Source: Candidatus Ryanbacteria bacterium
GTDB lineage: Bacteria > Patescibacteriota > Minisyncoccia > Ryanbacterales > GWA2-47-10b
Assembly: GCA_943354465.1 (NCBI GenBank)
Contig: CALRCC010000020.1
Coordinates: 1 to 9,907, forward strand
Reading direction: 5' to 3'
Length of the DNA stretch: 9,907 bases
The position numbers were made by a program, and so were the translations under genes. The notes below the pieces were generated by a model that saw only the letters and a program-made list of their open reading frames with translations, was not told the DNA's origin and did no database searches. Positions 6,060 through 9,907 of the stretch are shown one piece after another (within the stretch, counting starts at the first letter, position 1; the number at the start of each line of letters is the position of its first letter).

Positions 6060-9000
6060 TTATATAGTGATAGGTTCTATCTTGTTGCATATCATGCTTG
6101 GTGTGCCATTGCGTTCGTTTATTTTGCCGTATACCGCAAATAGTCCGTCTGGTATCAGCATGTGCCCGTAGACTTTTAGATCAGATGGGAACATGACGCC
6201 CTCTATTTCGCCAGAATCATCTTGCAATTTTAAGAATACCATAGGATCGCCGTTTTTGGTAAGGATGCGCTTTATATCGGCAAGCATACAGTACACAGTG
6301 ACCGAACGGCCAGGCATTTTTTCTTTGAATTCTCTAATCGTTTTTGATTTTGCCTGTAAGTGTTTTATTTTTTCTAGTGGGTGCCCTGATACATAAAGAC
6401 CCAAAAGCTCTTTTTCCCATTTGAGTTTTACCTCTTGTGTCGCAGGTTCTACGGCTTCAAGCTTGAGTACCGGCAGTGACTTAGTGTCAGACATAAGTCC
6501 GAAAAGCGAATTTTGATCGTTTGTTGCATTCGAGTGAGCTTCACGCGCGTATCCCAAGATTTTATCCATATTCATCAATATTTGATTGCGTTCTCCAAAT
6601 ATATTGAGCGCTCCAGATTTCGCAAGAGCCTCCATCGATTTTTTATTGAGGTCGCGAGTTTTCGCGCGTTCCAAAAAATTCGCAAGCGTTGTATATGGCC
6701 CACGCGCGTCGCGTTCGCTCACAATAATGGAGACTATATTGTGCCCAACGTTTTTGATGGCTCCAAGTCCAAAACGAATTGACTTGTCTTCTGTAACTGA
6801 AAATTTTTCACGCGATTCGTTTATTGCAGGAGGCAGAATGTTTATTTTTTCTTGTGCAGATACGCTAATTAAAAATGAAATACGATCAATATTTTTTTCG
6901 TCAGAATTAAGCAACGATGTCATAAACTCTACAGGGTAATGCGTTTTGAGATATGCTGTTTGATATGAGATCGTTGCGTATCCTACGGCATGTGAGCGAT
7001 TGAATCCGTATCGAGCGAATGGCTCTACGAGTTTCCAAAATTCTTCGCCAATGCGTCTCGACCCTATAGTACGCTCAGCGCCACTGACGAATTTATTTTC
7101 TTGCTCTGCCAAGAGTTTTTTATTTTTTTTGCCGACAGCTTTTCGTAGTGTGTCCGCTTCTGGAAGTGTAAATCCAGCAAGCGCTTGAGCCGCCTGCATG
7201 AGCTGTTCTTGATAAACCATGATGCCATGTGTGGGCGCTAAAATTGGCTTTAGGCTAGCATGCAGATATCGCACTTCTTCTTCGCCGTGTTTGCGCTTGA
7301 TGAACGAGGGGATTAGTTCCATTGGTCCAGGCCTATAGAGCGCCACCATGGCAACTATATCTTCTATAGTTGTTGGCTTTAGATCTTTTAAGAAGCGAGT
7401 CATGCCGGCACCTTCAAGTTGGAATACGCCGACAGTCTTGCCTTCTGCTAGCATTTTAAATACTTTCTCGTCGTCAAGAGGAATCGTATCTATATTGATA
7501 TCAATATCATATATTTGTTTTACGCGAAGGATAGTCTCTTCAATGATTGATAGATTGGATAGGCCCAAGAAATCTACTTTTAAAATACCGAGATCTTCTA
7601 TCGCGTGCATTTCAAACTGCGTGACGATTGATGATTTTTGATCTTCTTTTCCAGTCGCGTATTGTAGCGGTACGGCGTCTGTAAGAGGATCTTTGGTAAT
7701 AACAACCGCGCATGCGTGGGTGGATGCGTGACGCACAACTCCTTCTAGTTTTATAGCGGCATCAAGCAGTTTTTTGCCGTCATCTGTGCGATTATATAGA
7801 TCAGTAAGTTCTGGTACGGTGTCTATGCATTCTTTAAGATATCCATCTTTGTGCCCTTGATTAGGATTAAACGGAATCATTTTGGCTACTCTGTCACAAT
7901 AATCATATGGATATCTAAGTGCACGACCTGTATCGCGTATGGCGGCGCGCGCTGCCATAGTCCCAAACGTGATTATTTGTGCCACATGATCTCTGCCATA
8001 TTTTGCCGCTACATATTCAAGCACTTCGTCGCGCCTAGTGTCTGCAAAGTCCACATCAATATCAGGAGGACTTATACGCTCGGGGTTCATAAATCGCTCA
8101 AAGAGTAAATTGTATGCGATAGGGTCTACGTTGGTAATGCCAAGTACATAGGCGACGAGTGAGCCCGCTGCCGACCCGCGACCAGGCCCAACGACTATAT
8201 TTTTTGATTTAGCCCAATTTATAAAATCTTGAACTATAAGAAAATATTCTGTAAATCCAGATTTTTCTATGACTTCTAGCTCGTAGCGAAGGCGCTTTGC
8301 CACATCTGGAAGATCTTTTGCATATCTTGTAGAGACACGCTCATTACATAATTTTTCAAGATATGAATTTGCAGTCTCGCCACTTGGTAGCTCATAGTGA
8401 GGAAGCTGTAATACCCCAAGCGCTATTTTAATATTGACTCGGTCGGCTATTTTTATAGTATTTTCTATAGCTTCTGGTATATCTTTAAAAAGTTCTGACA
8501 TTTCTTCTGATGTGCGAAAAGAGAAATCGTCGCGCTTCATCGTAAGACGATCGTCATCATCAAGATGTGAGCTTGTCTGCACGGCGAGTAAGACGTCTTG
8601 CGCTGACGCATCGTCAGCGTTTGTGTAATGAATATCTTGTGTTGCTACAAGTTGTATATTAAGCTCACGGGCCAGCTCTATAAGTTGTTGCTGAAGTTTC
8701 TCATGATTGGGGATCCCTGGGTGATGCAATATCTCTATAAAAAAGTTTTCTTTTCCAAAAATATCAATATACTCGTGTGCGAGATCTCGCGCTCGCTCAT
8801 GTTCGCCCGCAAGAAGCGCACGAGGGATCTCTCCAGTCATACATCCAGATAGCGCTATTATCCCAGCATGATGTTTGCGAAGTGCGTGCTTGTCTAGTCG
8901 CGGCTTGTAGTAGAATCCTTCTAGTGACGCGATGCTTGCTAGCGCTATAAGATTTTTCCACCCAGTAATATCTGTCGCAAGTAGCGTAAGATGATAGCGC

Positions 9001-9251
9001 TTGTCGTCTATGCCAGATACTTTCTCGTGAAGATCGCGACGCGCAATGTATGCTTCCATGCCAAGGATCGGTTTGATGCCAGCTTTTTTTGCTTTTTGAT
9101 AAAATTCAATGGCGCCATATAAATTGCCATGATCTGTAAGCGCCAATGCTGGCATTTTGCATGCAACGGCTTTTGCTATCAGCTGGTCGATTTTTGATAA
9201 GCCATCCAAGAGTGAATAGTGAGAATGGGTGTGCAGGTGGACGAAATTCAT
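6060..9251 (-). CDS. dnaE: DNA polymerase III alpha subunit with intact PHP metal site
   Basis: This is the replicative polymerase of the DnaE type, 1063 residues against about 1160 in E. coli. Domains in order: PHP domain (1-about 270); palm and fingers, with GPGRGSAAGS (355-364), catalytic aspartates in PDIDVDF (D399, D401) and KVDFLG (D560), and YRPGPMELIPSF; the conserved RYGFNRSHAVGYA block; a helix-hairpin-helix region (about 830-870, IRFGLGAIKNVG); and a C-terminal OB fold (about 960-1055, VTVYCMLADIKRI to the end). The E. coli-type tau-binding extension appears to be missing. All nine PHP metal ligands of proofreading DnaE1 have counterparts: H5, H7, D16, H41, E66, H87, C137, D206, H208. 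The start is the ATG at 9249-9251 (MNFVHLHTHSHYS); the frame runs upstream to 9407 but across rnhB. It is probably leaderless and is followed three bases later by thrS. Confidence 0.97.
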   Translation of the reverse strand: MNFVHLHTHSHYSLLDGLSKIDQLIAKAVACKMPALALTDHGNLYGAIEFYQKAKKAGIKPILGMEAYIARRDLHEKVSGIDDKRYHLTLLATDITGWKNLIALASIASLEGFYYKPRLDKHALRKHHAGIIALSGCMTGEIPRALLAGEHERARDLAHEYIDIFGKENFFIEILHHPGIPNHEKLQQQLIELARELNIQLVATQDIHYTNADDASAQDVLLAVQTSSHLDDDDRLTMKRDDFSFRTSEEMSELFKDIPEAIENTIKIADRVNIKIALGVLQLPHYELPSGETANSYLEKLCNERVSTRYAKDLPDVAKRLRYELEVIEKSGFTEYFLIVQDFINWAKSKNIVVGPGRGSAAGSLVAYVLGITNVDPIAYNLLFERFMNPERISPPDIDVDFADTRRDEVLEYVAAKYGRDHVAQIITFGTMAARAAIRDTGRALRYPYDYCDRVAKMIPFNPNQGHKDGYLKECIDTVPELTDLYNRTDDGKKLLDAAIKLEGVVRHASTHACAVVITKDPLTDAVPLQYATGKEDQKSSIVTQFEMHAIEDLGILKVDFLGLSNLSIIEETILRVKQIYDIDINIDTIPLDDEKVFKMLAEGKTVGVFQLEGAGMTRFLKDLKPTTIEDIVAMVALYRPGPMELIPSFIKRKHGEEEVRYLHASLKPILAPTHGIMVYQEQLMQAAQALAGFTLPEADTLRKAVGKKNKKLLAEQENKFVSGAERTIGSRRIGEEFWKLVEPFARYGFNRSHAVGYATISYQTAYLKTHYPVEFMTSLLNSDEKNIDRISFLISVSAQEKINILPPAINESREKFSVTEDKSIRFGLGAIKNVGHNIVSIIVSERDARGPYTTLANFLERAKTRDLNKKSMEALAKSGALNIFGERNQILMNMDKILGYAREAHSNATNDQNSLFGLMSDTKSLPVLKLEAVEPATQEVKLKWEKELLGLYVSGHPLEKIKHLQAKSKTIREFKEKMPGRSVTVYCMLADIKRILTKNGDPMVFLKLQDDSGEIEGVMFPSDLKVYGHMLIPDGLFAVYGKINERNGTPSMICNKIEPITI

Positions 9252-9257
9252 ACAGAA

Positions 9258-9285
9258 ATTGTATCGTAAAAGTATATGGTGCGAA
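9258..9285 (-). promoter_or_regulatory. Putative dnaE-thrS promoter, leaderless type
   Basis: On the - strand, TACAAT (9258-9263, five of six matches to consensus) is 6 bases before the dnaE ATG. A weaker -35 candidate, TTCGCA (9280-9285), lies 16 bases upstream, inside the start of rnhB. There is no Shine-Dalgarno sequence. The -35 is the doubtful part. Confidence 0.42.
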
Positions 9286-9884
9286 ACGCTAGACAATGTA
9301 GACCAGGTGTGCCGAAATACATCGTTGGTATTGACGAAGTAGGGCGGGGGCCTCTCGCTGGCCCTCTTACGGTTGGGCTGGTGCGCATGCCTGCCAAAAT
9401 GCCTCAAATATTTTTTTCTGGTATTCGTGATTCAAAAAAACTCTCGGCGAAAAAACGTAAAGAATGGTTTGACGTTATACGCGCTAATAAAAAACTTGCG
9501 TACGCTGTCATCTCAATATCCGCAAGTAGTATTGATAAGCACGGTATCTCGCGCGCGGCGCGTACGGCCATAGAAATGGGCCTTGCAAAGCTTTCGGTAT
9601 CCCCAGTGTCTTCATATATAATGCTCGATGCTGGGCTCCGTGCGCCGAGCGAATTTCGGCAAATCAGCATAATAAAAGGCGATGAAAAGATTCCGGTTAT
9701 TTCAGCCGCCTCCATCATGGCCAAAGTAACTCGTGATCGCGCTATGATGCGCATGCATAACAAGTACCCAGTCTACGACTTTGCCTCTCACAAAGGGTAT
9801 GGCACGCTAGCCCATATGCGCGCGATTAGACGTTTTGGCCTCTCTAAGATACACAGGATATCATTTTGTTCTAGATTTTTATGA
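9276..9884 (+). CDS. rnhB: Ribonuclease HII
   Basis: RNase HII nicks DNA 5' of single ribonucleotides and removes RNA from RNA/DNA hybrids. The protein is 202 residues and complete. It shows GIDEVGRGPLAGP (catalytic D20, E21), DSKKLS (52-57), MLDAG (D118), AASIMAKVTRD (D154), SHKGYGT with H172, and a C-terminal IHRISFC. The ATG at 9276 gives 11 residues before the conserved VPKYIVGIDE; GTG codons at 9279 and 9309 are alternatives, and none of the three has a clear Shine-Dalgarno sequence. It is divergent from dnaE with 24 bases between starts, so its 5' coding end overlaps the likely dnaE promoter. I see no gene or terminator in the 23 bases after its stop. Confidence 0.95.
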   Translation: MVRNARQCRPGVPKYIVGIDEVGRGPLAGPLTVGLVRMPAKMPQIFFSGIRDSKKLSAKKRKEWFDVIRANKKLAYAVISISASSIDKHGISRAARTAIEMGLAKLSVSPVSSYIMLDAGLRAPSEFRQISIIKGDEKIPVISAASIMAKVTRDRAMMRMHNKYPVYDFASHKGYGTLAHMRAIRRFGLSKIHRISFCSRFL

Positions 9885-9907
9885 TTCTTGCGCCAGAGTA
9901 GCGAGTA

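Noticed and set aside
6057..6075. TATATA on the - strand just before thrS as an internal promoter
   Set aside because: It lies only four bases from the ATG, has no convincing -35, and the three-base gap to dnaE suggests co-transcription.
6586..6939. 117-codon + strand frame inside dnaE
   Set aside because: It is antisense to conserved DnaE sequence and has no start signals or domain.
9252..9407. 52-residue extension of dnaE upstream of 9251
   Set aside because: It runs antisense through rnhB and precedes the universal PHP start MNFVHLHTHS; it has no family similarity.
9404..9763. 119-codon open frame on the - strand inside rnhB
   Set aside because: It is antisense to a gene with all RNase HII motifs and shows no recognisable domain.
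9881..9901. ATGA overlap at the rnhB stop as a coupled next gene
   Set aside because: The new frame reads six codons and stops at TAG (9899-9901).

Overview
The window looks like ordinary chromosome from a small-genome bacterium of the Candidate Phyla Radiation (Patescibacteria, Parcubacteria-like). The evidence is a CxxC-x17-CxxC zinc ribbon protein, an elongation factor P whose tip loop lacks the usual PGKG, a threonyl-tRNA synthetase without a TGS domain, and a housekeeping gene order I know from no model bacterium. TGA ends at least two genes (efp, rnhB), so the Gracilibacteria/SR1 code in which TGA is glycine does not apply. The placement is inference from protein features; there is no rRNA or tRNA gene here to test it.

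Layout: (1) bases 1-708, + strand, the 3' end of a larger gene with a zinc ribbon, possibly linked to a type IV secretion/conjugation ATPase; (2) efp on -, convergent with it across a shared hairpin; (3) gatB on +, divergent from efp; (4) miaA on -, its 3' end overlapping the end of gatB by 35 bp; (5) a + strand LysM/membrane protein of unknown role, divergent from miaA; (6) dnaE then thrS on -, a two-gene operon with a 3-base gap that ends at a bidirectional terminator shared with the LysM gene; (7) rnhB on +, divergent from dnaE across 24 bp. No gap exceeds 70 bases and no tRNA, CRISPR array or mobile element is visible.

The recognised genes serve translation (EF-P, GatB of the Asp/Glu-tRNA amidotransferase, MiaA tRNA modification, ThrRS) and replication (DnaE, RNase HII). 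Apart from dnaE-thrS, each gene faces the opposite way from its neighbour, so each probably has its own promoter and terminator.

The most notable pattern is in the starts. efp, miaA and dnaE each have a -10-like hexamer only 6-7 bases before the ATG and no Shine-Dalgarno sequence, as expected for leaderless mRNAs. The LysM gene, divergent from miaA, instead has AGGAGG and a 5' leader. I found no new defence or mobile system; the best leads are the EF-P loop, the leaderless starts, the interleaved promoters and a terminator embedded in an opposing gene.
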